Positions 20,511-32,761 of a stretch of 64,000 nt of DNA are shown here, one piece after another (position 1 is the stretch's first letter; the number at the start of each line of letters is the position of its first letter). The notes beneath the pieces were generated by a model. That model was not told the DNA's origin and searched no databases. It worked only from the letters and a program-made list of their open reading frames with translations. This DNA comes from Persicaria tinctoria (taxonomy: Eukaryota > Streptophyta > Magnoliopsida > Caryophyllales > Polygonaceae), in contig JBANSL010000013.1 of assembly GCA_037127255.1 (NCBI GenBank), positions 18,248,688 to 18,312,687 of the forward strand, written 5' to 3'. Both the position numbers and the translations under genes were made by a program.

Positions 20511-21228
20511 TCCAAGTTGTAAGCCTAACAAGACAAGCAAGGTCAAGCTGTTTTTTTCTTAATTAAAAAAAATGAGTGGACCACAGACGTGGTCTAGATT
20601 CCTCGGCAATCCTCTAGTTGAGATTTTTCAATGATTCCGTTCGAATATTCAATCCGCGAGTTATCAGTACTTATCAAATTTGTTCCTATCTAACAGAAGA
20701 CTATTGGATTAAATGATAAAGACGTTGTTTAAAACAAGATGGATTTTCCCGGATGAACTGAAAATTGGATTCATGTAACAGGAGAAAGATTTCTCATTCC
20801 TTAGCCGTAAAGAAATGTGACCATGAAAGAGGGATTAAGTGGAATAGAATTGACTGGACGGATCGTCTATTCCGCAATTGTAGTCCATACCGTAATTCAA
20901 ATTTTCTCATTGGCTAAATTGAAATTTCTAATTATTTTCTTAAATAAGTGTTTGTACCTTATAATTTATTTTAATGCTTATCGGCCAATGAAATTAAAAG
21001 GACCATAAAAATGGACTAGGACATTGAACTAGACGATCACCGGAGATTTTTAGGTGGTCCATTGTAATATTCCTAGGCTTTCACAAATTATGTAATCTTC
21101 CTCAAATTTCACCTCATTTCTAAAATCTTTGTTTATTGAAAAACCAAATACTCCACCGGCCGGATAATAGCTAATATAATTATTCACATAATTTTTTCAT
21201 ATGAAAATTACTAGTATGTTATAATATA
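20511..21228. other. Intergenic spacer
   Basis: No gene recognised. A short block at 20860-20890 (GATCGTCTATTCCGCAATTG) resembles the GATCATCTAGTCCGCAATTA part of the 6759-8010 duplicates. Confidence 0.35.
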
Positions 21229-21508
21229 GAGGAAATGGTACTAAATACCACAATTTGAAAAAAGTTTACAAAAATGCCACCGTTTTGAAAAAATTGGCAA
21301 AAATGTCATTTTCTCCCCAAATTTGCAAAACTGTGCAGGTTGTCAACCCCCCCCCCCCCACCAACCGGCTATCGGTTGTAATTATTGCCAAAAAAAAAAT
21401 AGAGGCGTCATTACCTACCTAGTAGGAGAGAGGCAAGGCGGTAAGGAGTAAAGGCAATCCAATCACCATCTCTCTTCTCCTTCCAAACCAATACAATAGA
21501 AAAAAAGA

Positions 21509-21540
21509 GAGAGAGAGAGAGGCAGTTGCAGAGACGCCAG

Positions 21541-21585
<45 letters not shown>
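21509..21585. repeat. (GA)n microsatellites in leader of ULP module 1
   Basis: Two GA tracts, about 14 bp ending near 21521 and about 40 bp at 21546-21585. Similar tracts precede module 2 (26473-26496, GA) and sit near the right end (35309-35330, CT), in mirror orientation, suggesting a shared leader of the three gene units. Confidence 0.9.
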
Positions 21586-21587
<2 letters not shown>

Positions 21588-22248
21588 CGGTTGCAGTTTC
21601 TTCCTCGACAGTTGCATACATCAAAGGAGAGAGAGCGGGCAAGTCCAGCGTCGCCGAAAAGGACACAGCAGCCACCAACCGACGACATACAGAACAAGTA
21701 CGCCCTTTTACTCTTCTCCCTTTGGTGGTAGGGTGCGCGGGTGTGGGTCGGGGAAGCAGTGGGTGAAGGGGTTAGGGCAATGGCGGCCTGAATGGTGGGT
21801 CGGGGTGGTGGCTTTCTTGTTTGGATAATGGTGGGTGGTGGTGGCATGGGTGGTTTTCGGGTATGGAAAGGGGAAATCGGTGGTTAGGGTTTCCAATTGG
21901 GTGACAGTGGTTTTCGGAATGGGTTAGGGCAACGGTCGGGGAACTATGGATAGGGGAAATTGGTGGTTTGAGGTTCGAATTGGGTGACAGGGGTTTGACA
22001 TTGGGTGATAGGGGTTTCCAATTTGGAGAGAAGGGTTTCTAAATTTGTTGTGGTAGGCGAAATAGGGGAATTGACGAGGTGTGGAAATTGGGATATGTGG
22101 ATGTCGTAGGTGTCCTATTGAAGGAGGTTTGAGGTATTGGTTATAGGCTTCCGATTCATAATGGGTGACGTCTGTTAGGTGACAGAGGGAGACGAATATA
22201 ATTGGTAGAAGCTGACTTTGTTCGTGTGATGGAAATTGCAAGAGAGAA
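21586..22248 (+). other. Leader region of ULP module 1
   Basis: G-rich, with repeated words (GGTGACAG, GGGGTTTCCAATT, GGGGAAATTGGTGG) at about 21850-22190. No ORF conserved with module 2. Likely 5' UTR or promoter with minisatellite character. Confidence 0.4.
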
Positions 22249-25200
22249 ATGGTGAGGACGAAGAATGTGAGCTCGAAGAACAAAGAGCCTGAATACGTAG
22301 TCCCCAAAGCTAGGCACTTCCGGGCCCGGGTCAACCAGGGCTCAAGACTGTCAATGCTGAACAACATCGATGATTATGTTGACGCTAGCGACTGGCAGAA
22401 GCTGCTTGACTCCCAGCTTGGTGGGGTTGTGCAGCTGGCGCACAGTGTGAAATTTTCTTCACAAATGGTGCATTATGCACTCCAGCGACAGCTTGCGAGC
22501 GATAAGGAGTGGGAGACGTGGTACCGGATTAAGGGGAAGCTCCGGAGGTTCTCCCTCAAGGAGTTTGCCTTAGTAACCGGGCTGCGGTGCAGTCAACCAA
22601 CAACTAGTGACATGGAGGACGACGAGAAAGTTATCAAGGAGATTTTTGGAAACGAGAAGATGACGGTTGGTGACCTGGAGACTGAGCTGAAGAACTCAAT
22701 AATGGTGGTGCGGAGCCCGCGAAGACGATTCAAGCTAGTGCTTCTGTACATTGTGGAGGGCGTTTTGTTAGGGGAGGAGCAGAGGAAGGGGCTGCGGAGC
22801 TGGATCGTCCGGTTGGTGGAGAATGTCGATCGGTTTTTGGCATTCCCATGGGGGAGGGTCATCTATGTTGCAACACACGTGTCGCTGAACGGCGCCGTAA
22901 AGTGTCGGGAGGCTGAGATAAAGGCAGAAGATCGAAAGAAGCGCAATGGTTATGGCCTGATGGGTTATCCGCTATCCTTTCAAGTAACCTTCTCGACCAC
23001 ACCCATGATCATTTTGTAATTCATATGCTGAAAATGTATTAATTTGAGTGGGGATGCGGTGCAGATTTGGTTGTTGGAATCCATGCCGAAATGGGGGGGC
23101 CGGTTTGCGACGAAGGTGTCGACGACGACATTCCCTCGTTGCATGAGATGGACCCTCAAGGACGAGAACCTCGCTTATAAGGATATAGCTAGCCGCACCG
23201 AAGCTGAGGGAGAGGAGGCCATAGAGATTGATGATAACCCAATACTCATACCAGAGGAGGCTGAGCTGGAGCTGATGGATGGATGTGTCAACGATGATGA
23301 GAAGTCCGACCCCTTCTTCGACGACCTAGTTGCACCCTTCCTGACACATTTCGAAGCCCCTGGTGGGAGGTCCCCAAGGACGGGAAGAGGAGGCAATGAG
23401 AAGGATGGTTGGGTGGGGGACGTGGCCAAGACTTTGGAACAAGTTATGGACAAGCTTCAGACAATGTCAACAGGGATGGAGAAGATGGATGAAAAGGTAC
23501 GCAATAACTTCCCAATTATTCGTTTTGTGGAGACTCTGGATAACTGTGAACTAGGGTAAATGGACTCCTGACACGTGAAATTGGACAAGTGACACGTAGT
23601 GTAGATAATGAACGAATGTGGTATGAAATTGAGGGGGGCCTAGTCTGATATGTGTTTGTTTAGAACTGAATTAGGTGACCTTAGTCTGATATGAAGTGTG
23701 AATTAGGAATTGTTTGGTGTTCATTACTCATGGTGATATGAAGGGTGAATTGTGTTGAATTTTGTCACCTTATGGTGATATGAAGTAATAATTTTATCAC
23801 CTGCAGCGGAAATTATTGGAGGTGGTCGTGACTGAGCTGCGGGATGGTCAATGTAAGGGGACGGCCTGGCAAGAAGCAACTGATAAAGAACAAGATGGAG
23901 ATGAGAAAAAACGGGATGAGTTTGTAAGTTTGTTTTTGCGTGACATGCGTTTCGATGTTTAGTCCTGTTTGAAATCGGAGATTCAATATCAAATGTTAAT
24001 ATGTATTTTACAGGTCGAACTTGATGAGTTGATAGAGTCAATTGCGGCTGAAGCCGGTGAGGGTGGACAAGGTGGTAAGGTTAGTTGTTGGTAAACATCA
24101 CAAGATGTGTTATGTTAAGCGACACTGGAAGAATGTGACAAGAAGATTGTAGCTGTGTGACATGATTTGTTATGTTAAGTGACACTGGAAAGTTTGAGGC
24201 ATAATTGAATGTTGATTTCATTTGCAGTTAGGAGGTGTTGTTGAGAAGGGAAGTGAAGTGGATGATGGCGGGGATAAGCATACAGAAGTTGAAACTGTGA
24301 AGGGAAGGGATGAGATATCAGGAGAGAGCAAGCTAGCTGGTGATGATGTCGGGGACAAGCATGATGAAGCTGAATTTGTCAAGGCAGGGGATGGGGGGAA
24401 GGAAAGACCAACGAGGTCAGGTTTATTTATGAAAAAAAGGTGATTATATATGTGACATGAAAGTTTATGGCAAGTGACATGAAATTTTTTCAGACCAAGA
24501 CAGGGGACAAGCAATCTGATGTCGGGGACAAGGTAGCTGAAGGTGAATCCGTCAAGGCAGGGGATGGGACGGCAAGAGAGAGCAAGGATGTAAGTTTTTT
24601 CTATCAGTTATTGGTGACAGGGACATCGTAGTTGCACGACATGAGTATATCTGTTATGTGACAAGGGATAGTGTCAATCTTAGCTGAAGTTTGATATGTT
24701 TGCAGTTGAGAGAGGTTGGTTTAAAGGGGTCTGGTCCTGAGGAAGGTGGAAAGAAAATTGAAGGTGATGAGAGGCCGAAGCCCCGGGTAGCTCAGGTTTA
24801 TGCATCTAAGGGGGCGAAGAAGACGAGGAATGCTGTTGGAGAAGAGCTGGCTCCCCCGGCCAAGAAACCGCGAGCCCAGAAGGCAGCCACTGTTCCCGCC
24901 GATGCTGTTCAGCTAGGAATGGTGTCAGCAACGGACAACGACGCCATGACAAGTTGGGTGGCAAGGTATGTAGCTTATGTGTCTTACTCTCGAATATACG
25001 ACGAAGGTAGATAGTTGAACGTCCACAATACCTGACAGAAACTTACCGTGCAGTGGGGACGCGGAGGTGCGCATGTCACCCTACGGTGTGGATATGACGA
25101 AGGAGTTACTCAACCGCCTGAAGAAACCCCAAGATTGGTTTGGAACTGTGGTATGAACACTTGTCACCTCTAAAATTTCCCGTGTCAGGATTTTGGATTG

Positions 25201-25938
25201 TAATTGCGGTTCACTTCATGAAGAAGATGGAGGAGTGTTGCTACCTTCTGCGCAAAGCGGTCGCAGACAGAGCGGTGACATTGCCAGTGGATCCATCGTA
25301 GTCAATACGTGCTTTGCGGGAATATATTTACCTCGGGAATGGAAGGAGTATAGCGCCTGCCCCGAAGCGTACGAGTCTAGTGATGCATTGATGGCGTACT
25401 TAAATGGGGGGTCGCCGAAGCCGTTGGGACGACCGTGGTCAGGTGCGGACCTCATCCTCCTCCCCTTCAACGTTAGGAACAAACACTGGGTTGCCCTTGC
25501 CATCGATCTTAAGGAGTGGGAGGCAAGGGTGTATGACTGCGACATCCACATGGTGATAGAACGCCAGCTCCAGCCCCTGTTAATGCATGTGACGAGCCTG
25601 ATCCCTGTCGTCATGCGTGCACACCCCGATCTGAAGGACAAGTATGCCGATAAGGTCCCCACGTCGTTTGCCATTCGCCGGGACAAGAGCCTTCCACGGA
25701 ACAAGCAAAGGTAAGTTGGATGACATGATTCAATTTCGTTTGATTGGATGTGGAATCGGTGTCCGCGTTCTGACCGATTCTTCCCCATTGCAACGGTGAT
25801 TGTGGCACGTACACCATTAGATTCATGCACCTCCTGCTGGAGACCGCCCCGAACTTCGATCGATTGGACAACACGTACATTGAGGCATACCGCCAGATGC
25901 TAGCTGTTGGGGTATTCCATGGTCGACTCGGATGCTAG
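22249..25938 (+). pseudogene. ULP module 1: DUF1985 + C48 (Ulp1-like) peptidase gene with lesions
   Basis: Predicted exons: 22249-22983, 23065-23496, 23807-23933, 24014-24079, 24228-24439, 24494-24589, 24706-24965, 25054-25150, 25224-25710, 25794-25938, nearly all with GT/AG borders. Exons 1-2 encode DUF1985 (WETWYRIKGKLRRFSLKEFA, then LVTGLRC and VEGVLLGEEQRKGLRSW). Middle exons are acidic and lysine-rich with a basic patch PPAKKPRAQK. The last two form a Ulp1-type cysteine peptidase: His in NKHWVALAIDL, Asp in VYDCDIHM, Gln-less PRNKQ, and catalytic Cys in GDCGTYTIRFM. C48 peptidases process or remove SUMO. Lesions: a 1-nt deletion near 25272 against module 2 puts the peptidase out of frame, and the final acceptor reads GCAA instead of GCAG. 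Exon 5 ends are uncertain. Confidence 0.7.
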
Positions 25939-26469
25939 ACTTTGGAGTTGAACACTTGCTTCCAATCATAACACTCTCTTGTAATAGTTGAAGTAAAACA
26001 TTTGGATATTTTGCGAAACTTGTTAGTTGTCGAATGTGAACATTTGTATATGTTAGTAGGTATACGGACATGTTAAACTTGCCAGTGTAGCTACATGTAT
26101 CTATCCAATTTGGTGACAAGGTATATGTCGTTAGATGACACGAGGATTAAAAGGGGTGACATGGGTCATTTACATTTTACACTATACATAGGAATATGAG
26201 ACGGTCAATAGTTACACGAAAAAAACCTGTCAGGTGACACGTGCATGGAAAGACGGGACCCGATACTGAGACAAAAGAACAAAACGACAACGGAAAAGGA
26301 ATCTATCAGGGTGGCAGTTGGTTGCACAGTTCCTTTGACCTACTTACAAAAAAATAAAAAAATAAAAAGAAAATGTTGTGTTCCTCGAAATTAAAAGGTA
26401 AACAAAAGAAAAGTAAAAGTAACTTGCATTCATTGCAGTTGGGGGAAAAAACCACCACATACACAAGGG

Positions 26470-26960
26470 AAGGAGAGAGAGAGAGAGAGAGAGAGACCGA
26501 ATATTAATAGGAGTGAAGGGAGGCGGTTGTGAAGTGAAGGGAAAGAGGAGAGCCCGTACCGGAGAGGGAGGAATACGCCGGAGAAGGGAGGAAGACGCCG
26601 GAGAAGCCCGTACTGGAGAGGAAGACGCAGGAAAACAGGTACAACTCAATTGGTTATTGAAATCCGTTCTCACCCATCTCTACTACTCTGAATCTTCACT
26701 TAATTTGCAATCTTCCCCACTTAATTTGCATTCTCCCATTGTTTCGTACCGGAGAGGGAGGAAGTCGCCGGATAAGGGAGCAAGACGCCGGATAAGGGAG
26801 CAAGACGCCGGAGAAGGCAGTACCGGAGAGGAGGGCGCATGAATACAGGTACAACTCAATTGATTATTGAAATCTGTCCTCACCCATCTCTACTAGTCTG
26901 AATCTTCACTTAATTTGCAATCTTCCCCACTTCATTTGCATTCTTCCATTGTTTCGTTCA
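26470..26960 (+). repeat. GA tract and 210-bp tandem duplication in leader of ULP module 2
   Basis: A GA tract (26473-26496) is followed by two tandem copies offset by 210 bp (about 26545-26750 and 26752-26960). They share ACAGGTACAACTCAATTG, TCACCCATCTCTACTA and TTGCAATCTTCCCCACTT. Each copy starts with GGAGAGGGAGGAA and ACGCCGG repeats. Probably a duplicated untranslated first exon and intron start (CAG|GTACAA looks like a splice donor). Confidence 0.75.
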
Positions 26961-27375
26961 AAGGCATGCAATTTGGGATTGGACAAAAATCGGAAATTGG
27001 GGAATTGGAATAACGGTCATGTGGGGAATTGGGGATACGGGGAAATACAGATCTGGGGTAAAAGGGGTATGGGGAACTGAGGAATTGACAGACAAGAGCG
27101 AGGGAGGTTGAAGATGAGCGTGGGAGGCTTGCGGGTCCTTTAACCCAGATTGTGAGAGTGGAGAATAACCCCTGTCATAAACGGGTACTGTAGGACAATT
27201 GGGAGAAGACAATTGACATTCATGACATGAGCTATTCTGTTGGGTGACAAGGGTTACTTCAGTAGGTGACATGGTCCTTTTCTCGTGAAACAGTCGCAGA
27301 CAGATTTATTAAGTAGGGGGGGTGACTTTGTATGGATATTGATAATGTTCATGTCCACGTAATTGCAGGAAGAAC

Positions 27376-30300
27376 ATGGTTCGGTCCCAGAATTTAAGGA
27401 GGAAAGGTGTCCGACCACCGAAGAAGGTGGAGCCCCGACTCGCAGTGCCGGAGGAGAAGCATTTCCGAGGGCGGGTCAACCAGTCTTCCAAAGTGTCTCT
27501 GCTCGTCAACATGGACGACTGGGTCGACCCCGTCGATTGGGAGAAGCTATTGCGAAGCCAATTTGGGGGTATTGTGCAAATGGAAAACCGGGTTCAATTC
27601 TCGTCGCAACTACTGCATTACGTGTTACAAAGGCAGCTTGTGACAGAAAAGAAGTGGGAGACTTGGTACATGCTTCAAGACAAGCTGCGGCGATTCTCTA
27701 TCAAGGAGTTTGCGCTCGTGACTGGGCTGCGGTGTGGTCGAGTTCGGGGGGAAGACAGAGACGAAGGATGACAAGAAGACAAAGAAGGCTCTCAAGGACT
27801 TATTCAGAACGGACAACATGAAGGTGGGTGAGCTGGAGAATGCCTTCAAGAACTCCATCTTGAAGGAGCCGAGTGCGAGAAGGCGTTTTAAGATCGCTCT
27901 CCTCCTCGTCGTCGAAGGAGTTCTGCTGGGGGGAGAACCCAGGAAAGCCATACGAGGGTGGATTGTGAAGCTTGTGGAGAACGTTGATCGATTTCTGGAT
28001 TACCCCTGGGGCAGGATTGTGTACGAGGCCACCCACGAGTCCTTGTCGGGCGTCATAGAACGACGTGTCGCTGACTTGAAGCCGAAGGCGAATGACAAGG
28101 ACGATCAATATGGATATGGGCTTATGGGTTTTCCGTATGCATTCCAGGTAAGCTACTTGACCGAAGTTATGCTTGAACTATTACGCGCAATTGATGCACT
28201 CGAGTGACATTTTTGGTTGTTTTAGATTTGGTTGTACGAAGTTGTCCCGGGGATTGGCGAGGCGTTTGCGAACCGGGTGTCGAACACGGCGTTGCCTCGC
28301 ATGCTGAGGTGGACAGCCGGTGACGACAATCTAATGTATGAGACGATCCAGTCCCGCATGGACCCTGAAAAATCAGATAGAATCAAGGTCGAAGACAACC
28401 CGATACTAGTACCGAAGGCCGGCGAGTATGAATTGATGCTCGGGTGCTTCTACCAGCATGAGGAGCCTGACCTCTACTTTGATGACATTGAGGCTGCGTT
28501 GGCACCGAGTTATTACGGTGAAGGCTCTGGCAAGTCCGGCCCGAGTTCGGAGCAACGAGATGGAACAAGGGAATCCTGTGAGGATAAGTTGGGGAAGTCA
28601 GTATAACTGATCTTGGAGAGGCTGGGAACTATGTCAACATGGATGCGGAGCATGGATGACAAGGTACGTGTAACGTTTCTGGCATTTGTGACAAGGGTAT
28701 ATTTTAAATGTGACACGGTTATTTTTCAAAGGTGACACGGGTTACTTATCTCCCAATCCCGAATAACATTCGCTAACCACCCCTCATTTATGTACTTTGT
28801 GTATCAGATGAAGGTGTTGGAAGGTGTTGTGAATGGGATGCGAGATGGCCATTCGAATGCAGGAGGTGAGCAGAAACCAATGAGCGATGTCCGTGGAGAG
28901 GATAACGACCAAAAGAACGGGGGGACAGAGGGACAAACTAAGGTGGAAGACCAGCCACTAGAAGGACAAGAGGAGGTAAATTGGTTGTTACTTGACATGG
29001 TATTTTCTGAATCCACGGTGAAGGGGTAATAGAATCAACAATTTATAATATGTCAATATTTTGTAGACAACTCACACGGTTGTTAAAGTGAAGCGACACG
29101 TATTAATATGTAAAGTGACAAGGGAACAAATATATTATCTGAATCACAGTTGAAATAACCGTAACCAATTGCCAAATCTCAGAGGCGGTCAAAGACGAGA
29201 CCGTTGAAGGAATTGGGGGAGATGTCAGTGGAGAGAAAGTCGGGAAACATAGGGATGCTGAGGACAAAAACCGTAAAGCCGGTTCAACAGAGGTACCACC
29301 TACAGTGAACGACCAAGCAACGCCAGAAGGACAGGATGAGAAGGTAAAATGCCTGTTACTTCACATTGTCATTTGAATCTATAGTAGTACGTAAGTGACA
29401 AGTGTATCAGTGTTAGTCGACACGAGTACAGCTTGGGGTGACACGGGGGTCAAAACATTTTTGCCCTGACCGTTGAAACTGCCTAACCAATTGGCAGATC
29501 CCAGAGGCTGCAAGAGCGGAGCCCGTTCGAGGCAGGAAGAGTAAGAGAGGTCCAGGAGGTGAAGGAGAAGTGAAGTCCCCGCCTCAGAAGAAAACGCTGG
29601 GCCAAAAAGGGAAGAACGTTGTCGAAGGCGCGGCCGCGATTAAGCTGGGTCTTGTTTCCGTTTCAGACAACGATAGGTTCCTACGCTGGATGGATAGGTG
29701 ACACTCATCAGCAGACGTACCTAAGTTATTGCATAGATGACTCCAATCCCCTAACATTGTGGTTGTGGTTGTGCAGCGGGGATGAGGACAGCTGGAAGAC
29801 TGCATACGGCACGGCGCTGAGTAAGGAGTTCTTCACCACACTAAAAACGCCCACAGTTTGGCTAAACTCTGAGGTACGAAACCCGCCTAAGTGACTACCT
29901 TTGTCTTGTGAATGACATGGTATGTACTGTAATAGGTAGTGGAATAGTTTTGGAATTTGACTAGGGTTGTAATCGATGCAGCACATGGAACAAGCATGCT
30001 ATCTTCTTCGGAAAGGGGTAACGGAGAGGGCCGGCGACATTGGCGGTCGAGTTGTCGTTGTGGACACATATTTCGGTCGCTATCTGCAGACCGAGTGGGG
30101 CAAATACAAGAGCGATGCGGATAGCTACCAAGCCGACGAGAAGCTGCTTGCCTACTTCGACGGGCGGTCCCCGGCGACGATAGGCCGGGCGTGGGAAGGG
30201 GCGGAACTCATCCTCCTACCGTTGAACGTGGACAATGTTCACTGGATCGCCGTAGCGATAGATCTGGTCGGGTGGCAGGTAAGGGTTTATGATTCGGACG

Positions 30301-30696
30301 TCTACATCGTGAGGGACCGCCATCTGCCGACACACTTAAGTTGCATCACCCACCTTATCCCGGTACTGATGAATGCCCACCCCGCGTTGATGGCCACCTA
30401 CGTCGACAAGTTGCCAAAGTCGTTCGCCCTTAGTCGCGAGAAAAGGATTCCGCAAAACAAGCAGAGGTAATTTTTTTCCAACACTTAAATATCTCTTCGT
30501 CTCATAGTTGCATCCGGCTGTAATGAATATGACTCCGGCGATTCTCTATTGCAGGGGAGACTGCGATCCTTACACGATCAGGTTCATGCAACTCCTCACG
30601 AAGGACGCCCCCACCTACGACGGTCTTGACGACGTATTCATCGGGGCGTACATGCACATGCTCGCTGTTTGCATCTTCAATGGTACACGGTTATGA
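27376..30696 (+). pseudogene. ULP module 2: DUF1985 + C48 (Ulp1-like) peptidase gene with lesions
   Basis: Predicted exons: 27376-28147, 28226-28663, 28808-28975, 29183-29343, 29498-29697, 29777-29873, 29982-30466, 30555-30696, all with GT/AG borders. The order matches module 1: DUF1985 (WETWYMLQDKLRRFSIKEFA, LVTGLRC, then VEGVLLGGEPRKAIRGW), an acidic middle, a basic PPQKKTLGQK patch, then the peptidase. Catalytic residues: His in NVHWIAVAIDL, Asp in VYDSDVY, Gln in IPQNKQ, Cys in RGDCDPYTIRFM (the usual Gly after Cys is Asp). Protein ends FNGTRL-stop. Lesions: a frameshift near 27745 at a run of six G splits DUF1985, and an in-frame TAA at about 28604 interrupts exon 2. The peptidase part is open. 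It lies 1.4 kb after module 1, same strand. Confidence 0.7.
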
Positions 30697-31000
30697 TCTC
30701 AGTTGTGATCACGATTGCCCAGTGTTATGAAATTTTATGTTATCGTATAAGCTTCTTATGAACATCTTTTTTATTGTGTTGGATATTTATGAACATAGTT
30801 GCTGGTTCTCACATTTAGTTGTGGACGGTAGTTCACTAGGTTGGTATTTTAGTACGTTGGTATGAACTATTTCGCATTCTTTATCTTCGGTGAGTGGTTA
30901 TGTGTTGTGGACTGTTACTTTATTTGTATGATAATTTTTAAGCAGTGAGTGACGATGTTGGCATGGTGCAAACATTGGTTATAATTAGTTCAGAATTCAC

Positions 31001-31680
31001 CCGTGTCACCAAACTTGGAATCCCGTGTCAACTTATGTGATTATCCGTGTCACTGATGTCAAGATGGTGAGTAGGGTGATTTTCTAACCTTGTTTATGTA
31101 TTGATAGGTTGATATACGAATTGTTACAAGTCCCTATCATAGGAACCACATAAGTTTACATTTTGTCATGGATGATTGAATATCATGTGTCAAGAAACTT
31201 ACTCGGTTGAAAGGCATATTATAAGTTGTAAGGAAATCTCCCGTGTCACCAAACTTGGAATCCCGTGTCAACTTACGTGATTATCCGTGTCACTGATGTC
31301 GATATGGTGAGTAGGGTGATTTTCTAACCTTGTTTATGTGTTGATAGGTTCATATACGAATTGTTACAAGTCCCTATCATAGGAACCACATAAGTTTACA
31401 TTTTGTCCTGTATAATTGAATGTCATGTGGCAAGAAACTTACTCGGTTGAAAGGCATATTATAAGTTGTAAGGAAATAACCCGTGTCACCAAACTTGGAA
31501 TCCCGTGTCAACTCACGTGATTATCCGTGTCACTGATGTCAATATGGTGAGTAGGGTGATTTTCTAACCTTATTTATGTATTGATATGTTCATATAAGAA
31601 TTGTTACAAGTGCCAATCATAGAAACCATATAAGTGTACATTTTGTCATGGATAATTGAATGTAATACACATGCATAACA
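31001..31680. repeat. 240-bp tandem repeat, 2.9 copies
   Basis: Copies start at 31001, 31241 and 31481 with CCGTGTCACCAAACTTGGAA and differ at only a few bases. Each unit has three CCGTGTCA words. The repeat lies between the plus-strand ULP genes and the minus-strand ORFs. Confidence 0.9.
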
Positions 31681-32008
31681 CCAACAAGTGAAAATGTAAT
31701 AAACATGCATAATATAGGAGGGACATTGCCCTATACATACCATATCCGATCATACAGGCACCATTCATAACGGTGCAACCACACTCGGCTTTCCAAAAAA
31801 CGACAACTAACCGAGAGTGGGTGAGACATTGTTTCTAACTACCCTTACATAGGCCCCTAACTGCAAAAAATGGGGGCCATCCGCCACATACGGAGTTGTT
31901 CCAAGTCCAAAAAACCACATCTGTTTGGGATCACATCACAAGTTTGGCAACTACTACAACAACATCACAAGTTTTGGCAAAAAACAAAGAGAACTGGCTT
32001 CGGAGGTC
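31681..32008. other. Spacer 3' of coiled-coil ORF
   Basis: AT-rich, with ACATGCATAA repeated at 31668 and 31702. Position suggests the 3' UTR of the minus-strand ORF. Nothing else seen. Confidence 0.35.
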
Positions 32009-32656
32009 CTAAGCCCTGGTGACCAGACGCACCATAACTCCCATCATCAGCACGAGAATCCACCCCATGAGCCTGTTCCAGCGGGTGAGTTGTCGGGTGC
32101 GGAGCTGCTCGCTAGCGTGCCCGACCCACTGCCCACAGAGGAAGGAGCCCACCTCGGCCACCCGCTGCACCAGGTGCTTGTTGCTAGCCTCGCTCCTCAC
32201 CAACTTGTTAGCGAGGACCATGTTCTCTTCCATTGTGACCTGCAGCGAGCTCTGGGTAACCTCCAACTCAGTAGTTGTGGCCTCCAGGGTGGACTGGGTA
32301 GCCTGCAGCTGAAGAGTGGTTGTCTGGACCTGTGTGTTGGCGGCCTCCAGCTGAGTGCGCTGTGCGGCCATAACTCCCTCCCGGGCAGCATCCCGGTTCA
32401 GCAGCGGCTGAACTCGCTGGCGAAGGTCGGTGAGCTCTTCGGCGGCCAAGTCCCATAGTGCGTTGTCCTCAGCCACCTGCTCGGGGTCTCTTCTGTCTGA
32501 CTGATCATCATCCTCGTCCTCATCTCGACGGTCCCGACGGCTCCGCCCGTAGTCGTAGTCTGTATGCAGCTAGAAGTACCTCCGATCGTCACCGCTCTGG
32601 TAGCTCTGATCGTTGTCGGAGTCTGTGTCAATGTCGTTGTCTGAGTACGGCCACAT
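32009..32656 (-). pseudogene. Coiled-coil protein with C-terminal hydrophobic segment, MULE-borne
   Basis: The ATG at 32656 (MWPYSDNDIDTDSDNDQ) opens an acidic N-terminus. An in-frame TAG follows residue 28 (...DDRRYF-stop). The frame then continues through RRDRRDEDEDDDQSDRRDPE to AEDNALWDLAAEELTDLRQR and a long coiled coil (TQLEAANTQVQTTTLQLQAT, ...QSTLEATTTELEVTQSSLQV) in heptads. A hydrophobic stretch, LMGWILVLMMGVMVRLV, near the end could be a tail anchor. It has no enzymatic motif. Downstream of the TAG the frame is open for over 180 codons, so it may be a readthrough product, an internal start, or a recent pseudogene. I know no family name. It lies tail-to-tail with ULP module 2 and upstream of nothing but repeats. 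Confidence 0.5.
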
Positions 32657-32761
32657 GATTCCTACCAGTACAAGGGAAAATAAACGTGAGATGGCAGAAG
32701 AAAACCAACCACAAGAACATACGTACATATGAAAAATATCTAAGCATGTTTTATAATGGAG
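32657..32761 (-). other. 5' flank of coiled-coil ORF
   Basis: AT-rich with ACATACGTACATATG-type words. A core promoter is expected here but no distinct TATA context can be chosen. Confidence 0.25.

Noticed and set aside
21411..21847. Ser-Leu-rich ORFs on the minus strand
   Set aside because: They are translations of the GA tract in the leader of ULP module 1.
25216..25830. 204-codon minus-strand ORF
   Set aside because: It is antisense to the module 1 peptidase exon, whose plus-strand frame carries the C48 motifs.
31925..32458. 177-codon plus-strand ORF
   Set aside because: It is antisense to the minus-strand coiled-coil ORF, which has the coherent heptad pattern.
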